From Candidatus Bathyarchaeota archaeon (lineage in GTDB: Archaea; Thermoproteota; Bathyarchaeia; Bathyarchaeales; Bathyarchaeaceae), in the NCBI GenBank assembly GCA_026967815.1, contig JAPUUO010000003.1, positions 1-39,438 of the forward strand: a stretch of DNA of 39,438 bases. Direction: 5' to 3'. The notes under the pieces are model-generated. The model did no database searches. It saw only the letters and a program-made list of their open reading frames with translations, and had not been told where the DNA came from. The position numbers and the translations under genes are program-made. Positions 7,504 through 16,183 of the stretch are shown here, piece after piece (position 1 is the stretch's first letter; the number at the start of each line of letters is the position of its first letter).

Positions 7504-10500
7504 ATGAGGGTTCCCTTGCTTAGAAAAATCTGGGTGATCGGGATTGTAATTCTGTTTCTTGTTGCGAGCTGGACGGTGGTTCTTAGTCGCAATACGTCTG
7601 TCGTAGCTGCAGGGGCTACTATCTATGTTGATGCTGACAACGTCACCGGCCCGTGGGATGGAAGTCATGACTACCCTTATCAAAACCTCACCAGCGGGTT
7701 AGCCCATGCCTCTAACGGTGATACCGTTGTTGTCTTGGGTGGAACGTATAGTGAGAACGTTGTGGTGAACAAGAGCGTAACGTTGACAGGTGAGTCGAAG
7801 CCGGTTATTGATGGGATGAGCGGTCTCTACGGCTTGAATATCACCGTTAACAACGTTACTGTGCAAGGGTTCAACATAACGAATGCGGATTTTGGTATCT
7901 ACACGAACGCTTCGGGGTTCTCCATATTAGACAACGTCTTCTGGTATGACAATTACGGATTCTATTGGAATGTCTCCGAAAGCAGCCTTGCTGAGGATTA
8001 CACCCTCTATGCTAGCACGATCAAATACAACGAGTTTTACCTGAACACCGATAACGCGGCGGTATTTGTTTTTGTCACATTAAATTACAGCTCCAATGTC
8101 GGCTACGATGTTGATGTAGGGGATATTGCAATATGCAGCAATACGTTTTACATGGATGGAACAAGTGCGACCGGCATTGATGTTGAGTATTTCTATGTAG
8201 AAGCTCTTTATGGGGGAACGATTTCTTTCGGCGTCTTTAACATGTCTGGAAATACCATGTCTGGCGGAGCGTATGGCATTGATTTCTGGGGATACCTTGA
8301 AGATCTTCGAGATGTGCAAGCAAGCGTCGGTGATGTGATAATTACGAACAATGCGATGGTAAACCAGTCGTTCGGTGGCATGTACTTTGATTATTATGAT
8401 GGGGACTACTGGTATGGAAATACGGTAGGCACGTACGGAGACCTTGTAATAACGGACAATACGATAACGTCTGTGTATGACGCGGATGGCATCTACCTTT
8501 CAGACATTGGGTACTGGTATGACTTCTATGATTATGCTCGTCTTGAAGTTGGCGACGTGTACATTGAAGAAAATGAAATAGACGTTGGCGGAGACGGAAT
8601 CCATTTGTATGGCACTGAAGCTGGAAACTATTTGTACGACAATTCGTCCTTTACAATGGGGCACGTCCTTGTCAGAGACAACACAATCATCAGCGGCTGG
8701 TATGGAATATACATTGAATTCGAGTATTTTGGCTACGACATGAATGGTAGCTCTTCCTTCACGATGGGCAGCATCCTTGTAAACGACAACACCATCACCA
8801 GCACTGCCGATGGAATCTACGTAAAATACATGGAATATTTTGGAGAAGACATGACCGGCAACTCTTCCTTCACGATGGGTAGCCTCGAGTTCAGCCGCAA
8901 CACAATAGACAGCACCTACGAAGGAATCCATATCGACGACTTACTTGAATTCGGCAACTACATGTCCGACAATTCGTCCTTTGCGATGGGCAGCATCCTT
9001 GTAAACGACAACACCATCACCAGTGCTGCCGATGGAATACACCTGACCGGACCCTACTACTTGGGCTACGACATGAATGGAAAGTCCTCCTTCACCGTGG
9101 GCAACATCCAGTTCAACGGCAACAGCATCACCAGCGGCGGCGAGGGAATATACCTTTCTTACTTAGAGTACTACGGACAGGGCCTGCACGACTCATCCTC
9201 CTGGTTAATGGGCAACATCCAGTTCAACGACAACACCATCACCAGCGACGACTATGGAATGTACATCGGCTACATCGATACTTTTGGCGACGACATGACA
9301 GGTAACTCCACCTTCACGATGGGTAGCCTCGAGTTCAACGGTAACGTAATCAACAGCACCCTTGATGGAATGTACTTGTTCCAAATCTACTATTTCGGCT
9401 GGGTGTATGACAACGCATCTTTCACAATGGATCACTTCTCTGTAAATGACAACGTCGTTAACAGCGGCGATGATGCGATCCACCTTTATTACATGGAACC
9501 TTTTGGCACGCACGTCTACGACCACGCGTCTTTCACAATGGGTAACATCGAGTTTGACGGCAACCTAGCTAGCAACAGCGATGCTGGCATGAACTTGACG
9601 GATCTGGAAAATGCAATAGTCCGAAATAACATACTGCAAAACAGTTCCTACGGGATCTACCTGCAAAACTCAGGTAACAATTCTATTTACCATAACAACT
9701 TCATCAACAACACAGTTCAAGCCTACGTCACGGTGAACGACAACAGCACGTGGGACAACGGGTATCCGTCGGGGGGAAACTACTGGAGTGACTACAGTGG
9801 CGTCGACGAGTTTAGCGGTCCCGACCAGAATGAGCCCGGAAGCGATTTCCGAGGTGACACCCCCTACGCCATCAACGCCAACAACACCGACCGCTACCCC
9901 TTCATGATCCCCCGTGAAACGACTCCGCCCACCATTGTCCTCCTGTCTCCCGAGAACACGACTTACGCGCTAAGTACTGGCATCTCGCTGACTTTCACCC
10001 TCGATGAGCCGGCTGCATGGATCGGCTACAGCATCAACGGACAAGCCAACGTGACTCTCACGGGCAACGCCACGCTGCCGACCCTCCCGGACGGGTGGCA
10101 CCACGTGACCATCTATGCAAATGATACCTTCGGCAACATGGGAACGAACACCGTGTCCTTCACCGTGGACACCACGGCTCCAGCAGCCCACGCGGGTCCG
10201 GATCAAACCGTCGACGAAGATACCGCTATGACCTTCGACGGCTCCGCTTCAACCGACGACAACGGCATTGCCACGTACACCTGGACCTTCACGGACGGGA
10301 CGCCTCAAACCTTGAGCGGCGAGAATCCCATCCACACGTTTACTACACCTGGAACCTACACCGTGACCCTTGAGGCGACAGATCCCGCAGGTAACACTGC
10401 GACCGACACTGTCGTGATCACCGTGCTTGACGTCACTACACCGGTCGCCGATGCAGGAACAGACCAAACAGTGAATCAAGGAGCAAGTGTCGCTTTTGAC

Positions 10501-10782
10501 GGGGGCGGCTCAACGGATAACGTGGGCATCGCCAGCTATGCATGGGACTTCGGCGACGGAGCATCTGCGACCGGCAGAACGACGACTCATGAATACGCGA
10601 ACGCCGGCACCTACACGGTCACGTTAGCTGTTGAGGATGCGGCGGGCAATCAAGCGACTGACACCGCAGTGATCACCGTGAACCCGACCGAAGCTTTTCC
10701 AATGTGGGCTGTGGCGGCAGTTGGCATCGTAGCAGTGGGCATAGTCATCGCAGCAGTGATCTTCTGGAAAAGGCGAAAATAG
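7504..10782 (+). CDS. Large cell-surface protein: beta-helix repeats, Ig-like and two PKD domains
   Basis: Encodes 1092 residues from ATG 7504, chosen over the in-frame ATG 7477 because GGAGAGGA ends four bases upstream. Residues 1-35 are a signal peptide. Residues about 40-790 form a NosD/right-handed parallel beta-helix: early ASNGDTVVVLGGTYSENVVV, later IYLQNSGNNSIYHNNFINN and NYWSDYSG. Nine degenerate copies of a ~37-residue repeat (SSFTMGSILVNDNTITS... DGIY) occupy the middle. An Ig-like domain (about 805-885) and two PKD domains (about 889-972 and 975-1060, each with GTYTVTL) follow. A C-terminal helix with KRRK anchors it in the membrane. The extracellular part is rich in N-glycosylation sequons. 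It is likely an adhesin or surface-layer-associated protein. Confidence 0.88.
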   Translation: MRVPLLRKIWVIGIVILFLVASWTVVLSRNTSVVAAGATIYVDADNVTGPWDGSHDYPYQNLTSGLAHASNGDTVVVLGGTYSENVVVNKSVTLTGESKPVIDGMSGLYGLNITVNNVTVQGFNITNADFGIYTNASGFSILDNVFWYDNYGFYWNVSESSLAEDYTLYASTIKYNEFYLNTDNAAVFVFVTLNYSSNVGYDVDVGDIAICSNTFYMDGTSATGIDVEYFYVEALYGGTISFGVFNMSGNTMSGGAYGIDFWGYLEDLRDVQASVGDVIITNNAMVNQSFGGMYFDYYDGDYWYGNTVGTYGDLVITDNTITSVYDADGIYLSDIGYWYDFYDYARLEVGDVYIEENEIDVGGDGIHLYGTEAGNYLYDNSSFTMGHVLVRDNTIISGWYGIYIEFEYFGYDMNGSSSFTMGSILVNDNTITSTADGIYVKYMEYFGEDMTGNSSFTMGSLEFSRNTIDSTYEGIHIDDLLEFGNYMSDNSSFAMGSILVNDNTITSAADGIHLTGPYYLGYDMNGKSSFTVGNIQFNGNSITSGGEGIYLSYLEYYGQGLHDSSSWLMGNIQFNDNTITSDDYGMYIGYIDTFGDDMTGNSTFTMGSLEFNGNVINSTLDGMYLFQIYYFGWVYDNASFTMDHFSVNDNVVNSGDDAIHLYYMEPFGTHVYDHASFTMGNIEFDGNLASNSDAGMNLTDLENAIVRNNILQNSSYGIYLQNSGNNSIYHNNFINNTVQAYVTVNDNSTWDNGYPSGGNYWSDYSGVDEFSGPDQNEPGSDFRGDTPYAINANNTDRYPFMIPRETTPPTIVLLSPENTTYALSTGISLTFTLDEPAAWIGYSINGQANVTLTGNATLPTLPDGWHHVTIYANDTFGNMGTNTVSFTVDTTAPAAHAGPDQTVDEDTAMTFDGSASTDDNGIATYTWTFTDGTPQTLSGENPIHTFTTPGTYTVTLEATDPAGNTATDTVVITVLDVTTPVADAGTDQTVNQGASVAFDGGGSTDNVGIASYAWDFGDGASATGRTTTHEYANAGTYTVTLAVEDAAGNQATDTAVITVNPTEAFPMWAVAAVGIVAVGIVIAAVIFWKRRK
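8644..9630 (+). repeat. Nine tandem ~37-codon repeats inside the beta-helix gene
   Basis: The protein repeat SSFTMGxIxxNDNTITS.xDGIY...YFGxDM recurs with a period of about 111 bp; copies at 8752 and 8863 are exactly 111 bp apart. Near-identical DNA in neighbouring copies (ACGATGGGCAGCATCCTTGT, AACGACAACACCATCACCAG) points to recent duplication or gene conversion. Confidence 0.8.
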
Positions 10783-10799
10783 TTTCGCGCGCGCAGTCA

Positions 10800-11396
10800 T
10801 TATTGCCTGAAATGCTTTTTGAAGACCTCAAAAATCTCCTCAGGCCTTTCCAGAATGAACACATCATCCATGGTGGCTAGCTTCTTCACATGTTCTACAT
10901 CTTCTTTTCTTATCCTCAATTTAAAGTCTCGTCCATTAGGAAGTGTCGTAATTATTTCTCCTTCTTTGTAGTCAGAAGGCATTATGTAAACGGGAACGAA
11001 GCCTTTTAGGCCCATGATTGCTGCGTTGCAGAGTAATGTGTCTGCCATTCCCGTTGAAATCTTTGCTACAGTATTGGACGTCGCTGGAGCAATCAACAGG
11101 AATTCAAACTTTCCCGTTTGCAATTGACCTGCCAGAAACGGCGTATTTGCATCGATTTCAACCCGAATTGTGCCAAAATTCTCTTTTAAACGATCAGCCA
11201 GCCTATAGTATTTGGCGACAAGGTTTCCTGCTCTGGAAAGATAGACTATTATGTCGACCCTTCCTTGATACTGCTTCTTTATCCTCTTCATAATCTCAAC
11301 AGTTTCGACTAGGCGGTCACCGCTTCCTGTTATTCCCCAGGCAACTTTCCTTATCTTCTCTTTCTCTTCTTTCTTCAGTTTCATTTCCACAACCAT
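10800..11396 (-). CDS. afpA: Archaeoflavoprotein AfpA-like FMN protein
   Basis: Encodes 198 residues. WGITGSGDRLVET near the N-terminus is the FMN-phosphate loop typical of archaeoflavoproteins (flavoprotein/HFCD fold), and LLIAPATSNTVAKISTGMADTLLCNA is the second flavin-binding region. AfpA accepts electrons from ferredoxin-type donors; the related MJ0208/DmrB group reduces dihydromethanopterin, so the exact role is uncertain. It lies four bases after the iron-sulfur flavoprotein gene on the same strand, so the two almost certainly form an electron-transfer operon. The tract CGCGCGCGC (10786-10794) separates its 3' end from the convergent surface-protein gene. Confidence 0.78.
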   Translation of the reverse strand: MVVEMKLKKEEKEKIRKVAWGITGSGDRLVETVEIMKRIKKQYQGRVDIIVYLSRAGNLVAKYYRLADRLKENFGTIRVEIDANTPFLAGQLQTGKFEFLLIAPATSNTVAKISTGMADTLLCNAAIMGLKGFVPVYIMPSDYKEGEIITTLPNGRDFKLRIRKEDVEHVKKLATMDDVFILERPEEIFEVFKKHFRQ

Positions 11397-11400
11397 GTTT

Positions 11401-12003
11401 CTAACCCCTAATCTTGTTTTCGAACCTCAATTGCTCCAAGAGCCCTGCAAACTTCTCAACAGATTTCTTCAAGCTTCTGAAACCTTCGTCATCCTTTTTC
11501 ACGCCCTCCAGAGTGTCTTTTGACCAAAAAGTTGCCCCCAAGTTTGCTCCAAAGGAACCGCCGCTAATTGGAAGGATGCCGTTTAGAATGTAAAATGTTA
11601 TGATTTGCTGAATTGCCAGTTCTTGTCCGCCGATTCTGTCTCCTCCAACTGCCATTGCCATACCGACTTTATGCTCGAAAACGGTGCGGTCTGCTGCAAC
11701 TAAAGCTCTACATCTGTCCATAACAGCCTTTGTTTGTGCACTAATTCCACCGTTATAAACGGGTGACGTGAATATTATTCCTTTGGCATCTTTGAGCAGA
11801 GGATAGAGCGAGTACATGTCATCCTTAACTGCGCACTCTTTGTTTTCCAAGCAGTAGTCGCAATGCCTACAGAACCCAATGTCTTTGCCTCTGACGGTGA
11901 AGAATTCCGTTTTGAACCCAATCTTTTCCAGCATGTCCAAACCTTTTCTTAGGACATATTCAGTTGCCTGTTTTCGTGGGCTCCCACAAATGCCAACTAT
12001 CAT
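11401..12003 (-). CDS. Iron-sulfur flavoprotein (Isf-like)
   Basis: Encodes 200 residues with a flavodoxin-like NADPH-dependent FMN reductase fold. GSPRKQATEYVL is the phosphate-binding loop and SPVYNGGISAQTKAVMDR is the flavin ring loop. The compact cysteine cluster C45-x2-C48-x2-C51-x5-C57 is the hallmark [4Fe-4S] site of Isf proteins from anaerobic archaea. Such proteins pass electrons from ferredoxin and can reduce oxygen or peroxide. It is the first gene of a two-gene unit with the afpA-like gene. ATG 12003 begins the standard N-terminus MIVGICGSPR. Confidence 0.85.
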   Translation of the reverse strand: MIVGICGSPRKQATEYVLRKGLDMLEKIGFKTEFFTVRGKDIGFCRHCDYCLENKECAVKDDMYSLYPLLKDAKGIIFTSPVYNGGISAQTKAVMDRCRALVAADRTVFEHKVGMAMAVGGDRIGGQELAIQQIITFYILNGILPISGGSFGANLGATFWSKDTLEGVKKDDEGFRSLKKSVEKFAGLLEQLRFENKIRG

Positions 12004-12100
12004 GGTACTTCATCAGACTTCTATAATTGTTAGAGTCAATAAAGGTTGCCGAGATGCTTGGCAAGTCGATAGGCTATAGATGGCAAAGCTGCACGCGCAG

Positions 12101-12196
12101 TTATGACCATTTTCCTTTTTCGAGTTTGAGTCTCCAAATTTGCTTTTCCCCAGTTTCTAAGCTGAGTTGCTTGACTATGCTCGCAGGAACTATTGC
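12101..12196 (-). pseudogene. Remnant of an AbrB-type DNA-binding protein
   Basis: A 31-codon stretch reads AIVPASIVKQLSLETGEK followed by WRLKLEKGKW and a stop. This is the swapped-hairpin pattern of SpoVT-AbrB antitoxin/regulator proteins (IVxPxSIxKxLxLxxGD). A stop codon precedes it and no start or ribosome binding site is available, so I read it as the decayed end of a gene. No toxin gene is next to it. Confidence 0.35.
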
Positions 12197-12331
12197 CTAC
12201 ATGTGGCGTGGACGTTAGGATTTACCTCCATATCTTAATAACCCGCTTGCTTCACCAGTTGGCACGTCTAAAGAATCGGTAGGTGCAAACAATCATAAAG
12301 GGCTGAGCTACAATTGCGGTGTTGACCTAAA

Positions 12332-13309
12332 ATGCTCAAAAAGATCACAGTTGTTCCTTTGGCAGCAGAGAGTTTCGGCGTGCGCTCAATGTGCTGTTAT
12401 GTTGAAACTCCTGATTTGAAACTTCTTTTAGATGCAGGCGTATCGCTGGCTCCCAGGCGTTTCGGGCTGTCTCCTCACCCTAAAGAGTATGAAGCCTTGG
12501 CTGAATGTCGCAAAAAAATAGCAGACGCGGCTGACAAGGCTGAGGTTGTCACCATAAGCCATTACCATTTTGATCATCACACACCGTCCTACACGGACTG
12601 GTGCAATAATTGGTCTTCTGAGGAAGTTGCGAGGCAAATCTATGAGGGAAAAACGGTCTTGGCAAAAAACTATAGGTCTAAGATTAATGCCAGTCAGAGA
12701 CGCCGTGGCTGGATGTTCTCCAAAACCGGTGGTAACTATGCTAAAAAATTACATTATGCAGACGGCAAAGCCTTCGAGTTCGGTGAAACCAAACTAAGAT
12801 TTTCTGAACCAGTTTTTCATGGACCCGAACATTCGCAGCTTGGCTGGCTGTTAATGGTAACTGTCGAACATGAAGATGAAAGGTTGCTATACACCTCTGA
12901 TGTTCAAGGTCCAATGGCTAACTCTACTTTACAGCTGATTTTAGCTCATAATCCACAGGTGATGATCGTTGGTGGCCCTCCAACCTATCTGGGTGATCTC
13001 GTAAACCAAGAAGATGTACAACGTGGTCTCCAAAACTTGGAACGATTAACCAAAAACGTTCCATTAACAATCTTAGACCACCACATTCTGCGCGATGAAA
13101 GATGGACGATTCTGACCCAGCCAATTTTCGATTCAGCATCAAAAGCTGATCACAGAGTTGTTACAGCAGCCGAATTTTTGAGAAAGCAAAACAACATGTT
13201 AGAATATCAAAGAAAGAAGCTCTTTGAAGTTGAGCCCCCACGCATGGAGTTCAGTAAATGGATGAAACTGCCACGCTTAAGAAGGAAACTGACCAAGCCT
13301 CCAACTTAA
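12332..13309 (+). CDS. UPF0282-family metallo-beta-lactamase-fold hydrolase
   Basis: Encodes 325 residues, the standard length of the archaeal UPF0282 family. The N-terminus has the family pattern VVPLAAESFGVRSMCCYVET, then LLLDAGVSLAPRRFGLSPHP. The metal site HYHFDHH (77-83) is followed later by FHGPEHS, LLYTSDVQGP and a C-terminal DHHILRD. This set provides the ligands of a di-metal centre. The family is predicted to be a nuclease or phosphodiesterase-type hydrolase, but no substrate is established. It is monocistronic; ATG 12332 has no strong ribosome binding site, so a short or absent leader is likely. Confidence 0.85.
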   Translation: MLKKITVVPLAAESFGVRSMCCYVETPDLKLLLDAGVSLAPRRFGLSPHPKEYEALAECRKKIADAADKAEVVTISHYHFDHHTPSYTDWCNNWSSEEVARQIYEGKTVLAKNYRSKINASQRRRGWMFSKTGGNYAKKLHYADGKAFEFGETKLRFSEPVFHGPEHSQLGWLLMVTVEHEDERLLYTSDVQGPMANSTLQLILAHNPQVMIVGGPPTYLGDLVNQEDVQRGLQNLERLTKNVPLTILDHHILRDERWTILTQPIFDSASKADHRVVTAAEFLRKQNNMLEYQRKKLFEVEPPRMEFSKWMKLPRLRRKLTKPPT

Positions 13310-13421
13310 TTGGTGTGCGCCCTGAAATGTCGAAACCGATGGCTAATTGTTCCGCATGCTTAAATCGAAAACTAGAATATATCGCTTCTTGAAGGACGAC
13401 ATTTATAGAAAAAAGGTATCA

Positions 13422-13446
13422 TTCTATTCCTAGAGAGAGAATAGAA
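13422..13446. repeat. 8-bp perfect hairpin upstream of a small gene
   Basis: TTCTATTC and GAATAGAA are separated by nine bases. It lies 30 bp before the small-protein start at 13476 and could be an operator for it or a leader hairpin. Confidence 0.35.
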
Positions 13447-13475
13447 AACAAAAAAGCGTCCTATTGGTGTTAGAG

Positions 13476-13661
13476 ATGCAAGACCTCAACCTGATAGTGG
13501 CAAAATACTATTTGCCTAACGCGTTGTTTGTCGGTCAAGTTGAAGAGATCATCGACATGCTGACTGAGCGGTTAACGCAGCGTTTTTCACATGACCAAGC
13601 AGTGATCAAAGCAAACCACCTTGTGGCAAAATACTACTTGATGGTTAATGCCGAAGCTTAA
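13476..13661 (+). CDS. Small hypothetical protein
   Basis: Encodes 61 residues from ATG 13476; a TTG at 13464 would add four. It is predicted to be helical and amphipathic, with the hexapeptide VAKYYL both near the N-terminus (LNLIVAKYYLPNA) and near the C-terminus (HLVAKYYLMV), suggesting a two-fold internal repeat around QVEEIIDMLTERLTQRF. No family is recognised. No strong ribosome binding site is present. An inverted repeat lies just upstream. Confidence 0.5.
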   Translation: MQDLNLIVAKYYLPNALFVGQVEEIIDMLTERLTQRFSHDQAVIKANHLVAKYYLMVNAEA

Positions 13662-13775
13662 AAACCGCCCATGCATGTGCGGTGCGAGTACGTGCATCAA
13701 GTGTCTATATTCCTGATTCATAATGCTTTTCCATCAGAACCTCTTATGTGTTGATAGCAAAGAGGTAGTGTTTAA

Positions 13776-14246
13776 TTGCCGAAAAGCACCCAAAAAACCA
13801 TAGTTGCACGAAGTTCCAATCAAATTCTTGGCTTAGTCCTTACCGTTGTGGGGCTGACACCTATAATTGTTGTATTGCTGAACGCTTGGACCTCAGGAAT
13901 TTCCCTTTTGAATCTTTCAGCACTATACGAATTTCTCTGGTCAAACCCATTTTACATTGGCTTCGGAATAGGATTTGAACTCTTCTACCTGGTCATTGTG
14001 GGCACTGTGATAATCATCTCGGGCCTTGCTCTCTTAGCCCGTAAAATGAGACAGATTGAAGAGGTGACGGTTGTAACCGATGACTTAGCGGTAACATTAG
14101 AATGTACTGTCTGCAAACACAAATGGAAAGAACACTTCTCGGAAGCGCAACTGCAGGCTATGGGATTCCCCCAAAACCGAACGATTTCTCGGAGAAGATG
14201 TCAGGAATGTCGAAAATTCACTCGCCCCAAGATAATGGGGATCTAA
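13776..14246 (+). CDS. Membrane protein with a C-terminal zinc ribbon
   Basis: Encodes 156 residues from TTG 13776, with AGAGGT nine bases upstream. Two membrane helices (about 17-37 and 63-88) flank an external loop. The cytoplasmic tail has a probable zinc ribbon, CTVCKHKW at about 112-119 and RRCQECRKFTRPK near the C-terminus (C-x2-C...C-x2-C). The architecture is common among archaeal proteins of unknown role. No catalytic domain is visible. It is monocistronic, and CGCGCGC follows five bases after the stop (14251-14257). Confidence 0.65.
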   Translation: MPKSTQKTIVARSSNQILGLVLTVVGLTPIIVVLLNAWTSGISLLNLSALYEFLWSNPFYIGFGIGFELFYLVIVGTVIIISGLALLARKMRQIEEVTVVTDDLAVTLECTVCKHKWKEHFSEAQLQAMGFPQNRTISRRRCQECRKFTRPKIMGI

Positions 14247-14851
14247 TTCTCGCGCGCAACTCCTTGTTTTACATTATCTGATATTGAAACGCTAGAGTCC
14301 TTATATCAGAGAACCAGTTAAGAAGAAATGTGAGAAGAAATCAAGAAGCGGGTGGTGGGCATGTTTGCTCCGCGCGCTGGAAAACCAAGACGGAAGCAAC
14401 TTCTAACGGCTCTTTCTTCTTCTATATGGCTCCTACGTCTTCAAGACGTTAGCTAGAATCTTCAGGCTCCTGCAACACCTAACAGCTCTTACGGAAATCG
14501 CATAAATGTTGTTGTCGTAGGGGTCTTAGTGACAACAACACACAAGCTCCTCACAATTGCCAAGGATCTGCTTAGCCCAGAAGCGACCCTCAAAATCTGA
14601 TTAGTCAGCGGAACCATGAAGAACAAGCCAGAAGAGTCGAGGGTTATCGTCAACATCCTTTTTCGATGGGAGTTGTGGTGGAGAAGCAAACAGCTCCCAA
14701 CACCACCACAACTGCAACCGCAGACAAGAACGCAAGTTCTTAGTTCGGTAAATAGTGAACATCTCAGGTTTGTGTCAGATCCATGGCGTTTGCCATACCT
14801 TCATCCGTTGCTTAAACTTTATATTAATCCAAACGTATTGCGATAATGTAA
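14247..14851. other. Long intergenic stretch with a strong hairpin
   Basis: About 600 bp with no acceptable gene. Two short frames read protein-like in parts (ending LLSPEATLKI near 14595, and RRVEGYRQHPF near 14640), but they lack starts and shift frame, so they may be decayed coding DNA. It holds alternating GC tracts at 14251 and 14371, and an 11-bp perfect inverted repeat AGTTGTGGTGG (14671-14681) / CCACCACAACT (14703-14713) with a 21-base loop. Confidence 0.4.
14818..14826 (+). promoter_or_regulatory. TATA box of the VIT1/CCC1-like gene
   Basis: TTTATATTA is centred about 30 bp before ATG 14852, so the transcript should begin at or within a few bases of the start codon. No ribosome binding site is present, consistent with a leaderless mRNA. 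Confidence 0.6.
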
Positions 14852-15499
14852 ATGAGTGGCGAGGATGAGAAACTCAGTCTTCCCGGCGTGGTTAAACGCT
14901 TGATAAAGCGTGTTAGGGCTTTCTTTCAAAGAACTAGAATGTATCTACGGATTACACAAATGAGCCCTATTGCCAGAAGGTACTTCATCAAGAATGGTTT
15001 TGACGGTTCGATGACTCTTCTTGGCATCATTGTTGGCTCTTGGATCGTTGGAGTTACAAAACCAGAAATAATTGTCACTGCAGGGTTAGGAGCATGTCTA
15101 GCCATGGGGTTGTCTGGAATCTTCGGCGCTTACATGACTGAAAGAGCTGAGCGAATGAGACATCTTAAGACGCTGGAAGATACTATGCTTTCTGATCTCA
15201 GCGGTTCCGTCTTGAGTGACGCTTCTGACTTTGTTTCTTTATATGCCGCATTTGTTGACGGTGCGTCACCCATATTGACAGCGGTGATCGCTATCATTCC
15301 CTTCATTCTCACGTTGACTGGAACGTTTGCAATCTGGGACGCCTATATTGTCTCACTCGCTCTCACATTGGCCACATTGTTTTCTTTGGGTCTTTATCTT
15401 GGAAGAATCGCGAAAGAGAACATGTTGTTGTACGGTGCTATAACGCTTGCCGCTGGAGTAATCACAATAACTGTAGCACTCATTTTGGGTGCTATTTAA
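14852..15499 (+). CDS. VIT1/CCC1-family-like metal transporter
   Basis: Encodes 215 residues. After a basic N-terminal helix (VKRLIKRVRAFF) there are about five hydrophobic segments. The first holds FDGSMTLLGIIVGSWIVG and the next GLSGIFGAYMTERAE, the pattern of VIT1/CCC1 transporters, which move Fe(II) or Mn(II) out of the cytoplasm. The DUF211 gene follows 84 bp later with its own TATA-like element; this pairing suggests a metal-related function for both. It is probably translated from a leaderless transcript. Confidence 0.75.
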   Translation: MSGEDEKLSLPGVVKRLIKRVRAFFQRTRMYLRITQMSPIARRYFIKNGFDGSMTLLGIIVGSWIVGVTKPEIIVTAGLGACLAMGLSGIFGAYMTERAERMRHLKTLEDTMLSDLSGSVLSDASDFVSLYAAFVDGASPILTAVIAIIPFILTLTGTFAIWDAYIVSLALTLATLFSLGLYLGRIAKENMLLYGAITLAAGVITITVALILGAI

Positions 15500-15583
15500 T
15501 CTCTTTAAGTGGTCACGTCTTGATTAGGTTCAGAATAATAGTTAAATATGTTGACGATAAGAACTATGACGAGAAGCTCTAAG

Positions 15584-15880
15584 ATGATTAAAAGACTTGT
15601 CCTCGACGTCTTAAAGCCACACAACCCAAGCGTCGTCGAACTTTCTGAAGCACTCAGCCACCTTGAAGGCATAGACGGAGTAAACGTCATTATCTACGAG
15701 ATAGACCAGCAAGTTGAAAACGTAAAGATCATAATCGCTGGAACCAGTATAGACTTCGAAAACATCAAGAAGAGACTAAAAGAAATGGGAGCAACCATTC
15801 ATTCCGTTGATGAAGTTGCGGCGGGCAATAGAATCGTTGAGGAAGTAGGAACGCCTCAGGATAAATCTGCCCGAATGTAA
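15584..15880 (+). CDS. DUF211-family protein
   Basis: Encodes 98 residues starting MIKRLVLDVLKPHNPS, the conserved N-terminus of DUF211 (MTH889-like); this favours ATG 15584 over the in-frame ATG 15548. Further family features are LEGIDGVNVIIYEIDQQVENVKIIIAGT and GATIHSVDEVAAG. The fold is ferredoxin-like, forms oligomers, and has been linked to metal or small-molecule sensing, though no function is proven. GTTAAATATG (15541-15550) is a plausible TATA element. It adjoins a VIT1/CCC1-like transporter, and may bind or sense the transported ion (inference). Confidence 0.82.
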   Translation: MIKRLVLDVLKPHNPSVVELSEALSHLEGIDGVNVIIYEIDQQVENVKIIIAGTSIDFENIKKRLKEMGATIHSVDEVAAGNRIVEEVGTPQDKSARM

Positions 15881-15995
15881 GATGCTCTAGGATTCCTTGT
15901 TATGCTCCATGGAATCTATCTTTGCCTATCTTGGATTTCTTCCAAAAAACAGAATACAGGTCAGAATATCTCCTAGATCCTATCAAACAAAGCTG

Positions 15996-16093
15996 TGGTG
16001 CGGCCGCCGGGATTTGAACCCGGGTCGTCAGCGCTCTGCGTTTCGTGTGGATTTGGCAGGCTGATGTCCTAATCCAAACTAGACTACGGCCGC
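15996..16093 (-). tRNA. tRNA-Gly(GCC) with a 20-nt canonical intron, CCA encoded
   Basis: The acceptor stem GCGGCCG pairs with CGGCCGC, discriminator A, then encoded CCA (15998-15996). The T arm is CCGGG-TTCAAAT-CCCGG. The anticodon stem is TCAGC/GCTGA. The raw loop is 27 nt; removing 20 nt (16053-16034) after position 37 leaves CTGCCAC with anticodon GCC. Exon CTGC pairs with intron GCAG as a four-base helix between the splice bulges, so a bulge-helix-bulge is formed. The mature length is 75 nt without CCA. Confidence 0.93.
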
Positions 16094-16183
16094 TGCATCT
16101 TCTTATCTAGGTTTCGCAAAGAGTCTTAAAGCTTTTCTCAAGGAAAGGTTAAAGAACTCGGAAGTTGAATTTCGGTTTCTAAA

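Noticed and set aside
8644..9630. CRISPR-like periodic repeats
   Set aside because: The period is about 111 bp, in frame, and explained by protein repeats of a beta-helix.
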